A DNA stretch of 64,000 nt from Pelobacter sp. (GTDB lineage: Bacteria; Desulfobacterota; Desulfuromonadia; Geobacterales; Pseudopelobacteraceae). Positions 27,771 through 35,367 of the stretch are shown piece after piece. Each line of letters begins with the position of its first letter. The stretch's first letter is position 1. The DNA is taken from the NCBI GenBank assembly GCA_030824515.1, contig JAVBXN010000008.1:62001-126000 (forward strand), given 5' to 3'. A program made the translations under genes and the position numbers. Below the pieces are notes generated by a model, which saw nothing but the letters and a program-made list of their open reading frames with translations, did no database searches and was not told where the DNA came from.

Positions 27771-27857
27771 GTAGGGGCGATTCTTGTAATCGCCCCTTTT
27801 TTATAATCGAATCTGTTTAATCAGCTGAAGCAGGGCAAACACAAGGTTTGCCCCTAC
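27771..27857 (-). repeat. dispersed palindromic repeat between pstS and pstC
   Basis: An 87-base element with GTAGGGG/CCCCTAC ends and two inner hairpins (GGGGCGATT/AATCGCCCC at 27774-27796, GGGCAAAC/GTTTGCCC at 27832-27852). It is of the same family as 12903-13003. Its first bases supply the TAG stop codon of pstS, as the other copy does for murD. The hairpin next to T6 could act as a partial terminator that lowers permease expression relative to pstS. Confidence 0.68.
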
Positions 27858-28819
27858 CGGAGCGCTTTCAGTTGATCATCAACCAGCTTGGCGGTCAGCG
27901 GGTCGTAACCGTCCTTGACCACAACTGCCTGGCCTTCCTTGGAGAGGGCATAGCGCAGGAACTCTTCCACGACCTTGGGCAGCGGTTGACCCGGTTTCTT
28001 GGCAACATAGATGTAGAGCATGCGGCTCATCGGGTAGGAGCCATTCAGTACGTTGGCATAAGTGGCTTCGGCGACCTTGCCCCCTTCCTTGGCGGAAAGC
28101 GGCACTGCGCGCACGCCGGAAGTGGTGTAACCGATGCCGGAGTAGCCGATGGCGGCGATATCCTTGGCTATGCCTTCGACAACCGAAGAGGAGCCGGGCT
28201 GTTCCTTGACGCTGTTCTTGAAATCACCCTTGTTGAGCGCATGTTCCTTGAAGTAACCATAGGTGCCGGAAGCGGAGTTGCGGCCATAGAGACTGACCGG
28301 CTTGGCGGCCAGGCTGCCGGTCACACCCAGCTGTCCCCAGGTGGTGACATCGGCACCGCCGCGTTTGTGGGTCTTGGAGAAGATCGCATCAACCTTGTCC
28401 AGCGACAAGCTCTTGATCGGGTTGTCCTTGTTGACGAAGACCGCCAGCGAATCCAGTGCGACGCCGATCCTGGTCGGCTTGAAGCCGTGTTTCTTTTGGA
28501 ACGCCTCGATTTCGGAGCCCTTCATCTCGCGTGACATCGGCCCCAACTGGGCGGTGCCGGCGATCAGCGCCGGTGGTGCGGTACTGGAACCCTTGCCTTC
28601 GATCTGGATGTTGACGTTGGGGTATTTCTTCTTGAAACCTTCGGCCCAGTAGGTCATCAGGTTGTTGAGGCTGTCGGAACCGATGCTGCCCAGGTTGCCG
28701 GCCACACCGGCGGTCGCGGTGTAATTCTTGATCTTGGGGTCTACTGTTACCTTCTCGGCCTGGGCCGCCACAACGGAGACCAGCAGCAGTGCCGCGGTCA
28801 GGATTGATTTCTTGAACAT
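27854..28819 (-). CDS. pstS: phosphate ABC transporter substrate-binding protein PstS
   Basis: A 321-residue periplasmic binding protein that hands phosphate to PstC-PstA. It has a Sec signal peptide (about 1-22, ending AQA) and family segments GSDSLNNLM, EGKGSSTAPPALIAGTAQLGPMSREM and GRNSASGTYGYF. The ATG at 28819 has AAGGAGG eight bases upstream; an ATG 14 codons earlier would disrupt the signal peptide. It is the first gene of the minus-strand pst unit and has a Pho-box-like site upstream. Confidence 0.95.
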   Translation of the reverse strand: MFKKSILTAALLLVSVVAAQAEKVTVDPKIKNYTATAGVAGNLGSIGSDSLNNLMTYWAEGFKKKYPNVNIQIEGKGSSTAPPALIAGTAQLGPMSREMKGSEIEAFQKKHGFKPTRIGVALDSLAVFVNKDNPIKSLSLDKVDAIFSKTHKRGGADVTTWGQLGVTGSLAAKPVSLYGRNSASGTYGYFKEHALNKGDFKNSVKEQPGSSSVVEGIAKDIAAIGYSGIGYTTSGVRAVPLSAKEGGKVAEATYANVLNGSYPMSRMLYIYVAKKPGQPLPKVVEEFLRYALSKEGQAVVVKDGYDPLTAKLVDDQLKALR

Positions 28820-28873
28820 TGAGTGTTCCTCCTTGTTTGTTACGTTACAATTTGAGAACACTCTAGCAGATCA

Positions 28874-28893
28874 ATGTTACAGTAATGTTACAG
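28874..28893 (-). promoter_or_regulatory. Pho box of pstS
   Basis: On the minus strand CTGTAACAT occurs twice with an 11-base period (28893-28885 and 28882-28874), the direct-repeat geometry of PhoB sites. It is about 55 bases before the pstS start. Confidence 0.7.
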
Positions 28894-29022
28894 GGAGGAA
28901 AAAGGTGGGTTAAATATGCGGGGATGTTTGGATTTATCTTCTCACACAATCTTGTAAAATATATATTTTGTGATAGACATTATTAATTGAATACATTTCA
29001 CACACTCCGAGGAGGTAACAGC

Positions 29023-29778
29023 ATGTTTCGACGCCTTACCGTATTGACCGCAGCAGTTCTCGTACTTTCCGCATCACTGGCAGCCGCAGATGAAATCATT
29101 ATCGCAACCGGTCCGACCTTCATCAAAGCGATCTTTGATCCGATCAAAGCCCCCTTCAAAGCCAAAACCGGCCTTGACATCAAGATCACGGTAGGCGGAC
29201 CGGTGCCTTCCCTGGACGTACTGGAAAAGGGCGGCGCCGATGCGGCCGGAGCCAGCCTGCCGCTGGAATCCTGGCTGGAACTGGCCAAAAAGGGCGGCGT
29301 GCCTGTAAAAGAGAAGAGCGCATATTCAACATACGTTCCCATGACGGAAAAAGCGATGCTGATGGTTAATAGCGGGAACAAGATCAATGCGCTTTCAAAA
29401 GAGCAGCTGAAAGGGATCTTCACCGGAAAAACCCAGAACTGGAAAGAGATCGGCGGTGATGATGCCCCGATACTGGTCGTCTGGCCGTCGCTCACTTCCG
29501 GCGCGCTGGCACTGTTCCAGGCCAAGGTACTTGATAACGAGCCGGTGACCAAAACCGTCTACGACGTCCCGTCCATAGATGACACCCCGGCGGCTATAGC
29601 CGGTTCGGTGGAAGCCATCGGGATTATAAACGGCCATTCCATCGAAAAGGGCATCAAGGAAGTTGCGCCGCCGCTTGAACGGCCATTGACTCTCGTGTAC
29701 AAAGGTACTCCCTCCGCCAAGCTGCAGAAGCTGCTCGATTTCTTAAAGCAGGATGGCAAACAGTATTTCAAACAGTAA
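29023..29778 (+). CDS. second PstS-like substrate-binding protein
   Basis: A 251-residue exported protein of the PstS-like phosphate-binding superfamily. A signal peptide (about 1-22, ending LAAA) precedes a fold with IIIATGPTF, IFTGKTQNWKEIGG and a C-terminal ...LLDFLKQDGKQYFK segment, typical of short PstS-like proteins. GGAGG lies eight bases before the ATG at 29023. It faces away from pstS and has its own terminator, so it is expressed alone. It may bind phosphate or another oxyanion; the ligand is not clear from sequence. Confidence 0.82.
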   Translation: MFRRLTVLTAAVLVLSASLAAADEIIIATGPTFIKAIFDPIKAPFKAKTGLDIKITVGGPVPSLDVLEKGGADAAGASLPLESWLELAKKGGVPVKEKSAYSTYVPMTEKAMLMVNSGNKINALSKEQLKGIFTGKTQNWKEIGGDDAPILVVWPSLTSGALALFQAKVLDNEPVTKTVYDVPSIDDTPAAIAGSVEAIGIINGHSIEKGIKEVAPPLERPLTLVYKGTPSAKLQKLLDFLKQDGKQYFKQ

Positions 29779-29784
29779 TCAGTT

Positions 29785-29844
29785 ACGGCGCTTTGAACCG
29801 GCAGGATGGACATCTTTCCCGTCGTCAAAGCGCCGTTTGTTTTA
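29785..29844 (+). terminator. intrinsic terminator after the second binding protein
   Basis: ACGGCGCTTTGA (29785-29796) pairs with TCAAAGCGCCGT (29825-29836) around a 28-base loop, followed by TTGTTTT. The long loop is unusual but the 12-base stem is perfect. Confidence 0.7.
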
Positions 29845-29939
29845 AACCACACAAAATCACATCAAACAGGGATAATCGGAAACTACCATCCTGCAGACTA
29901 AACATGCTCCGGCTTTATCCCGCCCGCCGGTTACAAAAG

Positions 29940-31697
29940 TTACGCTTTCCTCAAGGTAAACGAGAAAATCGACCCCTTGCCAGTTTCGCTTGATACGGCC
30001 ACATCGCCTCCATGCAACTGCACGATATGCTTCACGATCGCCAGCCCGAGACCGGTGCCACCCTGTTCACGTGTCCTGGCTTCGTCAACCCTGTAAAAGC
30101 GCTCGAAGATGCGAGGCAGATCCTTGAAGGGAATGCCGATGCCGGTATCAGCGACCGATACCCGGACGAACTCGCCGGCGTCCTCGGTATACAGACGCAC
30201 GGCACCGTTTTCCGGCGTGTACTTGATCGCGTTTTCCAGCAGGTTGACCAGCACCTGCTCAAGCCGCCCCTGATCAGCCAATACCCGTGGCAGCTTACAG
30301 CCGGCCGATTCGTTGACGATTGCTATTTTTTTCTGATCGGCGCTTTCCTGCAGCAGCATGCAGGCCTTGGAGATTGTTCCGCAGACATCCAACGGAAACA
30401 GCTCCATCAACGCCTCCTTGGTCTCCAGGTGCGACAGGGCCAGGATGTCGTTGATCAGATTGGTGAGACGTTCAGAATGGCTGGCAATGATCTCGACGAA
30501 GCGCCTGGCCCTGACAGGGTCCGATTCCAGCGCACCATCCAGCAGGGTTTCGGCGTAACCCTTGATGATCGTCACCGGGGTTCTCAGCTCATGGGATACG
30601 TTGGCGACAAAATCACGACGCATGTTCTCCACTTTTTTCAGATCGCTGATATCGTGAAATACCGCGACAATCCCCTGCCTGACACCATTTACTTTCAGCG
30701 GAACCCAGTGGGTTAAGAGGGTGCAGTCGTTCGGCTGGATCGAGATTTCCCGCAACAGTTCGTCCACATCCGGCTGGCCAAGATCTTTGAAAGCCTCCAA
30801 AAGGTCGGGATGCCGGGAGATTTCCACCAGCTTCTTGCCTTCCACGTCTCCGCTGATCGAGAAGAGTCGGCGAAAAGCCGGGTTGACCAGGGTTATCTCG
30901 CCATCGGGAGCAGTCACCATGATTCCTTCACCCATGCTGCTCAGGATGGTGTCCAGACGCTGCTTTTCCGCCGAGAGCCGCTGAACCTGATCCTCGATCC
31001 GTTCCGACATCTCGTTCATCACGCCGGCCAGTTTGCCGATTTCATCCCTGGAAGTCACCTTGATCCTGGCTCCCCTTCCCCCCTGGCCGATCCGGGCGGC
31101 GGCATCGGCCATGTCTCGAAGCGGACGTGATGTCAGGCTGGAGAGGACGCCGCTGAACAGCAGCGCGATCAGCACAGTCACCAGCGTCGCACCGCCGACC
31201 AGCCCATGCAGCGTGCTGCGGGTGGAGGCCAGGTATTCCAGCGGCATCGCCAGACGGATCACCCCTTCGGGTGCGCCGCTGCCGTAACTCATGGCACTGT
31301 AAAGCATCGACATGCGCAGTGTGTCGGAGTAGCGCAACGCACTTCCGGCCCCGTTTTTGAGGGCGTCCTGCACCTCGGGGCGCTGGAGATGGTTCTCAAG
31401 CTGGGCCAGGCGGGCCTGCCCCACGTCGGAATCACCGATGACCGTGCCGTTTGTGGCGATCAGGGTAACCCTGGACTTGATCACGGTTCCAACCGTTTCC
31501 GCCAGCTGTTGCGGAGGCTGAACTCCCTTGTTGCTAATGACCAGCAAACGCGCCAGCTGGGCCTGGTTGGCCAGGTTGGCCCGGCTCTCTTCGATCATCT
31601 CCTTCTGCAGCACATGATCTATGTAAAAATAGAAACTTCCGGTGATCAGCACGATCAGAAAGATATAGGAAAGCATCAGCTTGGTACGAAATCCCAT
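29940..31697 (-). CDS. phoR: phosphate sensor histidine kinase PhoR
   Basis: A 585-residue membrane histidine kinase. Two membrane segments (about 7-28 and 165-187) enclose a periplasmic sensor region, followed by HAMP, a PAS domain (about 245-345), the dimerisation domain with SHELRTP (His369) and a complete HATPase domain (N box NLLENAIKYTPE, DTGIGIP, GTGLGLAIVKHI). The ATG at 31697 is preceded by GAGGAG inside the last codons of phoB, so the two are translationally linked. PAS plus large sensor is the long PhoR form also found in Gram-positive bacteria; the trigger is probably the state of Pst-PhoU. Confidence 0.92.
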   Translation of the reverse strand: MGFRTKLMLSYIFLIVLITGSFYFYIDHVLQKEMIEESRANLANQAQLARLLVISNKGVQPPQQLAETVGTVIKSRVTLIATNGTVIGDSDVGQARLAQLENHLQRPEVQDALKNGAGSALRYSDTLRMSMLYSAMSYGSGAPEGVIRLAMPLEYLASTRSTLHGLVGGATLVTVLIALLFSGVLSSLTSRPLRDMADAAARIGQGGRGARIKVTSRDEIGKLAGVMNEMSERIEDQVQRLSAEKQRLDTILSSMGEGIMVTAPDGEITLVNPAFRRLFSISGDVEGKKLVEISRHPDLLEAFKDLGQPDVDELLREISIQPNDCTLLTHWVPLKVNGVRQGIVAVFHDISDLKKVENMRRDFVANVSHELRTPVTIIKGYAETLLDGALESDPVRARRFVEIIASHSERLTNLINDILALSHLETKEALMELFPLDVCGTISKACMLLQESADQKKIAIVNESAGCKLPRVLADQGRLEQVLVNLLENAIKYTPENGAVRLYTEDAGEFVRVSVADTGIGIPFKDLPRIFERFYRVDEARTREQGGTGLGLAIVKHIVQLHGGDVAVSSETGKGSIFSFTLRKA

Positions 31698-31701
31698 GGA
31701 G

Positions 31702-32379
31702 TTACTCCTCGATCTTGTAGCCGAAGCCACGGACGGTTTTGATTATATCCCCGGGGGTTCCCAGCTTGCCGCGCAGGCGGGTCACGTGGGTATCGACGGT
31801 CCGGGTGTCACCGGCGTTGTTATAGCTCCAGACATCCTGCAGCAGCTTTTCCCTGCTGTGTACGCGCCCCTTTTTCTCGACCAGGTAGAGCAGCAGCTTG
31901 AATTCGGTGCTGGTCAGCTCGATCTCGCTTCCGGCGCTGGTTACCAGGTGACGCTGCTTGTCTATGACGATCTCGCCGATTGATAACAGCGCGGTCGGAA
32001 CGGCTTCGTGCTCCATGCGCCTCATCAGCGACTTGATTCGCAACATCACCTCCCGCATCGAGAACGGCTTGACGATGTAGTCATCTGCTCCCACTTCGAA
32101 ACCGACCACCCGATCGATCTCGTCACCCTTGGCGGTGATCATGATTATCGGGATCCGGGCGGTGCGCGGATCTTTCCTGAGCGCCTTGCAGACCTCCGTC
32201 CCCAACAGGCCGGGCAACATCAGGTCCAGCAGGATCAGGTCCGGAAGCTCGGAAGCGGCCAGTTCAAGCCCCTGCTTGCCGTCGTGAACACAGTGCGCGG
32301 CATAGCCCTCTTTTTCAAGATTGAAGGCCAACAGCTCGGCCAGGTCCTTTTCATCCTCAATGATCAGCACTTTTTTCAC
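31702..32379 (-). CDS. phoB: phosphate response regulator PhoB
   Basis: A 225-residue OmpR-family regulator. The receiver domain has the acidic pair Glu8/Asp9, phospho-acceptor Asp52, a conserved Thr in MITAKG and Lys in VKPFS. The C-terminal winged helix ends with the family pattern GYKIEE. The start is a GTG with AGGAG eight bases upstream. It precedes phoR on the minus strand, and a palindromic Pho-box-like element lies about 45 bases before it, consistent with autoregulation. Confidence 0.94.
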   Translation of the reverse strand: MKKVLIIEDEKDLAELLAFNLEKEGYAAHCVHDGKQGLELAASELPDLILLDLMLPGLLGTEVCKALRKDPRTARIPIIMITAKGDEIDRVVGFEVGADDYIVKPFSMREVMLRIKSLMRRMEHEAVPTALLSIGEIVIDKQRHLVTSAGSEIELTSTEFKLLLYLVEKKGRVHSREKLLQDVWSYNNAGDTRTVDTHVTRLRGKLGTPGDIIKTVRGFGYKIEE

Positions 32380-32421
32380 GGTACGCTCCTGCAGGTAATC
32401 TGACGCATGTCAATTTGACAA

Positions 32422-32445
32422 GTTGTAACATACAAATGTTACAAC
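32422..32445 (-). promoter_or_regulatory. palindromic Pho-box-like element before phoB
   Basis: GTTGTAACAT (32422-32431) and ATGTTACAAC (32436-32445) form a perfect ten-base inverted repeat around ACAA. Each arm contains the TGTAACAT unit that is directly repeated at the pstS Pho box. A further TTGTAACAG occurs near 32535, upstream of the plus-strand small gene. Confidence 0.5.
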
Positions 32446-32583
32446 CATGTGACGGATTGATGACTTTTATGTAGAAATAACAGGATCAGGCAAACAGGTG
32501 GAATTTTACATAAAATTTATTCTATCTCCACAAGATTGTAACAGTGATCGCTTATAGTGACAAAAAACATGAACGGAGAAAGA

Positions 32584-32772
32584 ATGGATATGAAGATCAG
32601 GAATAATGAGGATTTTTACTTCTGGTACTGCGACTGGTGCGACACCGAGAATCTGGTCCCCTGGGTGAAGCTGCAGGATGGAACCTACTGCGGAGCCTGC
32701 CACCGACCGATGGCGACGCCTCATATGAGCGGTGTCATCGTGAATGGCGCCATTGCGGCGGGGTTGTGTTAG
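32584..32772 (+). CDS. small zinc-ribbon protein, unknown function
   Basis: A 62-residue protein with two CxxC pairs (YCDWCD and YCGACH) about 20 residues apart, which suggests a single zinc ribbon. The rest is not recognised. The ATG at 32584 was chosen because GGAG lies five bases upstream; ATG codons at 32569 and 32590 are alternatives. It diverges from phoB, and a TGTAAC-containing sequence about 50 bases before it could be part of a Pho-type site. Confidence 0.6.
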   Translation: MDMKIRNNEDFYFWYCDWCDTENLVPWVKLQDGTYCGACHRPMATPHMSGVIVNGAIAAGLC

Positions 32773-32774
32773 CC

Positions 32775-32966
32775 ATGCGAGAATGGCTGGCAGCCATGAT
32801 CCGCTGTCTCCGGTTGCCGTTGCCAAGCGGCCTGGCAGAATTGGACCTGCAGATAGAAAAGTTGCGCAATTTGCGGGATTCCTACCGGGCTTCACTTCAG
32901 GTACAGCGGCAAGACTGCACTGTTGATTCAAATCATCAATGTCCGCGATACATCTCCAGCACGTAG
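32775..32966 (+). CDS. possible small protein downstream of the zinc-ribbon gene
   Basis: A 63-codon open frame begins two bases after the preceding stop codon. It starts MREWLAAMIRCLRLPLP, then has a charged helix-like stretch (ELDLQIEKLRNLRDSYRASL). There is no good ribosome binding site, so translation would depend on coupling to the upstream gene. It overlaps the end of the convergent gene at 32936-33757 by 31 bases. It could be chance; I recognise no family. Confidence 0.3.
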   Translation: MREWLAAMIRCLRLPLPSGLAELDLQIEKLRNLRDSYRASLQVQRQDCTVDSNHQCPRYISST

Positions 32967-33757
32967 AGCACGATTTCAATCGCGATCAGCACAATGATGA
33001 TCCATTCCAGGCGGGCCGAACGGCGGGCATGGGAGAGGCTGCTGAAGACGTCGGTCATATCCAGCAGCGTTTCCGACTTGTGCTTGATTTCCTGGTAGCG
33101 CTGGTTCAGCTCGAACAGTCCGGCCATGGTCAGATATAGCCGGTCCGCCTCCGGATTGTCCCAGGTGATATCCGGCTTGTCCAGCACCATGATATGGGCT
33201 ATCGAAGTAAACTTGAAGCTCAGGATCGATGATGCCAGCCTGGCCATGTCCCGGTCCGGCAGTTCCAGCGTCCCCTTGCCCAGATTGGCGATCAGCACCT
33301 CCACCTCGTCGAAAACCACATCGACCCGTTCCTCGATCCGCTCCAGCGCCACCGATTTGGCAATCACGAAACAGATGATGTCCATGAATGCCTGATTATA
33401 GCGCGGCATCACCGCGCAGTCGTTGGTGATGGCCGGCCCGCGGGACGGATCGATTTCCAGACGGTATTCCTCACGATACGGCAACTGGAGCTGGCCCTTC
33501 GGATACTCGGCATAGGCCGGCATGCCGTCCAGAAAGCGGGCGATGATATCGCCGGAACAATTGATGAAGACCACTCCGCCGAAGTAGTACAGGTAGACCA
33601 GTTCGACATCGTCCGCAGCCGCCAGCGAAAATGTCAGTGGACTGAGCTTCATCGGCTCTTCCCAGCGGTATTTGCGGGTGATGCCTAGCTTGCCCGCCAG
33701 GCGGTTCAAGTCCAGTTCGCCGCTGAAGGCGAATGCGTTGAACGAAAAAACTTCCAT
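32936..33757 (-). CDS. RMND1/Sif2 family (DUF155) protein
   Basis: A 273-residue protein of the DUF155 family, found from bacteria to mitochondria (RMND1), where it supports mitochondrial translation. The bacterial role is unknown. Family features are the N-terminal strand EVFSFNAFAFSGELDL, the YYFGGVVFINCS segment, the long helical region and a single C-terminal membrane helix (LEWIIIVLIAIEIVLYVLEMY). I start at the ATG at 33757 with AAGG eight bases upstream; an ATG at 33796 has no ribosome binding site. It stands alone on the minus strand. Confidence 0.82.
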   Translation of the reverse strand: MEVFSFNAFAFSGELDLNRLAGKLGITRKYRWEEPMKLSPLTFSLAAADDVELVYLYYFGGVVFINCSGDIIARFLDGMPAYAEYPKGQLQLPYREEYRLEIDPSRGPAITNDCAVMPRYNQAFMDIICFVIAKSVALERIEERVDVVFDEVEVLIANLGKGTLELPDRDMARLASSILSFKFTSIAHIMVLDKPDITWDNPEADRLYLTMAGLFELNQRYQEIKHKSETLLDMTDVFSSLSHARRSARLEWIIIVLIAIEIVLYVLEMYRGH

Positions 33758-33952
33758 AAAGCCAACCTTGCCCTTTATCCTGCAACTCTGCTCCATACAG
33801 GTTTATTTATAGTTAGCGTACCATAAGCAGACTCGGTTACAAGAAGCGAATGGATTGTCGCTCTGCTTTGGAAGCACCTGTTTATACCGGCCAGGAGACA
33901 TGTGGCTATACCGATCTGCAAGAAACAATACTGCGTCTCATTACAAAACTGG

Positions 33953-33994
33953 TTGACATTTTATCCGCCCTGCTTTATTGATAATAAAAATCAA
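33953..33994 (+). promoter_or_regulatory. promoter with overlapping Fur box
   Basis: TTGACA (33953-33958) and TATTGA (33976-33981) are 17 bases apart. TTGATAATAAAAATCAA (33978-33994) overlaps the -10 region and matches the 7-1-7 Fur consensus TGATAATnATTATCA at 12 of 14 positions. Fur with iron bound would block this promoter. It lies 22 bases before the gene at 34016. Confidence 0.62.
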
Positions 33995-34015
33995 TTTCAC
34001 AGCAAGTAGGGGCTC

Positions 34016-34738
34016 ATGCTTTTACCAGACACGGAAAACTTTAAACACAATCCATCTTTTCAGCATTTTCCACGGAATATGCTCGAAAATTTTAAAGACC
34101 CTCTTGACTGTCTGACCGCACATCTGGTGCTTGAATGTTCCGCGGTTCTGGCAGGGGTAAAGCCTGCCAGTTTGATTTCCCTCGTCAATCGTACCCGTCC
34201 CTGCGGGCGGAATTTATACCAGCTTTGGCAACTTCATCACGAGAACCTCGAACACCGATTTGCCGATCTCACCTTGGTAATGCTGCAAAACAAACCACAA
34301 GCTGTACTGCTGTTATGCTACAGACACAATCACCTTGAGCGCCATCTGGCCCATGCCGGCATCCGCACCCTGCTGCACAAAGCCGGATACGAAGCCGGCG
34401 CATCCTGCACAACACTTGTAGACGAGTTGAGTAGGCGCATTGCCGGAAATGATTCTTTTCCCCATGAAATTGGTCTCTTTATCGGTTATCCGGCCAAGGA
34501 TGTCGCAGCCTTCATGGGACTGGTCAAACTCCCCTTTTCCTGTCAGGGCCCCTGGAAGATTTACGGCAACCCGGAACGAAGCCTCGCCCTCGCGGAACAA
34601 TACCGCTGCTGCCGCCAGAGGGTGAGCACCATCCTGGCAACAGGCAATCGAACAGTGCTCGAATTAGCTTGTTCAAAGCATCCTTTTTTTTGCCAGCATA
34701 TTGATAATGACTATCAATATCCCGCCAGACATAGTTGA
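34016..34738 (+). CDS. DUF3793 family protein, probably iron regulated
   Basis: A 240-residue soluble protein of the DUF3793 family, recognised by the central HEIGLFIGYPAKDVAAFM segment and by several Cys residues (such as CC at about 200). The function of the family is unknown; members commonly occur in anaerobes near iron-uptake genes. GGGG precedes the ATG at 34016. A Fur box overlaps its promoter and a second, better Fur box lies within its last codons, ahead of the cytochrome gene. A role in low-iron response is an inference from these sites. Confidence 0.78.
   Translation: MLLPDTENFKHNPSFQHFPRNMLENFKDPLDCLTAHLVLECSAVLAGVKPASLISLVNRTRPCGRNLYQLWQLHHENLEHRFADLTLVMLQNKPQAVLLLCYRHNHLERHLAHAGIRTLLHKAGYEAGASCTTLVDELSRRIAGNDSFPHEIGLFIGYPAKDVAAFMGLVKLPFSCQGPWKIYGNPERSLALAEQYRCCRQRVSTILATGNRTVLELACSKHPFFCQHIDNDYQYPARHS
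34700..34718 (+). promoter_or_regulatory. Fur box before the cytochrome gene
   Basis: ATTGATA-ATGAC-TATCAAT is a perfect seven-base inverted repeat and matches the 7-1-7 Fur consensus at 13 of 14 positions. It is inside the 3' end of the DUF3793 gene, 52 bases before the next start codon. Confidence 0.65.
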
Positions 34739-34770
34739 CACAACGACACCCCGACAGAGGAGAGACACTC

Positions 34771-35217
34771 ATGAAAAAAGTTTTCGCGGCCGCGGCCCTT
34801 GCCGCACTGGCATCAATCCCGGTACAAGCAGATGAAATCACCTGGAACGGCACTATCAATCCAGTATTTGAAAAACACTGTATCGCCTGCCATGGCAGCG
34901 CTGCGCCTGAATACGCAGATTTCAAGAAGGATAAGGCGGCCTGGCTTAAGAAGGGAATCGGCATGAGAATGGAAACCTACAGCCACTTGCTATCGTTCGT
35001 CGGATGGCCCAACACCGGGGCACTGATGAGAAGACTAGATGACGGCACGGGTTCAATAGATGGGAAACCTGGCAATATGTACCTGCACTTGGGTTCCGAC
35101 GATCTGGAACGGCAGGCCAATCTTGCCATTTTCAAGCAGTGGGTTGGCAACTGGGATCTGAAAAGGTGGAGCGATGTTTCCAAGAGCGAACTTAATAATC
35201 TCAAGGTTAAATACTGA
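34771..35217 (+). CDS. periplasmic monoheme c-type cytochrome
   Basis: A 148-residue exported protein with a signal peptide (about 1-20, ending VQA) and one heme c motif CIACH at 37-41. The next part (KDKAAWLKKGIGMRMETYSHL) and the PGNMYLHLGSDDLERQANLAIF region look like the haem-domain seen in some DUF-type cytochromes; Met residues there could be the distal ligand. GAGGAG precedes the ATG. It probably carries electrons in the periplasm. The Fur box upstream suggests control by iron, and it may be cotranscribed with the DUF3793 gene 32 bases before it. A short hairpin (35280-35309) follows without a T-run. Confidence 0.8.
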   Translation: MKKVFAAAALAALASIPVQADEITWNGTINPVFEKHCIACHGSAAPEYADFKKDKAAWLKKGIGMRMETYSHLLSFVGWPNTGALMRRLDDGTGSIDGKPGNMYLHLGSDDLERQANLAIFKQWVGNWDLKRWSDVSKSELNNLKVKY

Positions 35218-35367
35218 CAGAAGACGGGATAATTCTCCAATGGCACATAACACTTTTACAAGCACGGCTGATAAATTGAGCCCGGAGTTTGCTAATAACA
35301 GGTCCGGGCCTGGGAATCCACGGAAGGCATTCAGATATGTTTCACATCCAAATGTATTTCATGACAA

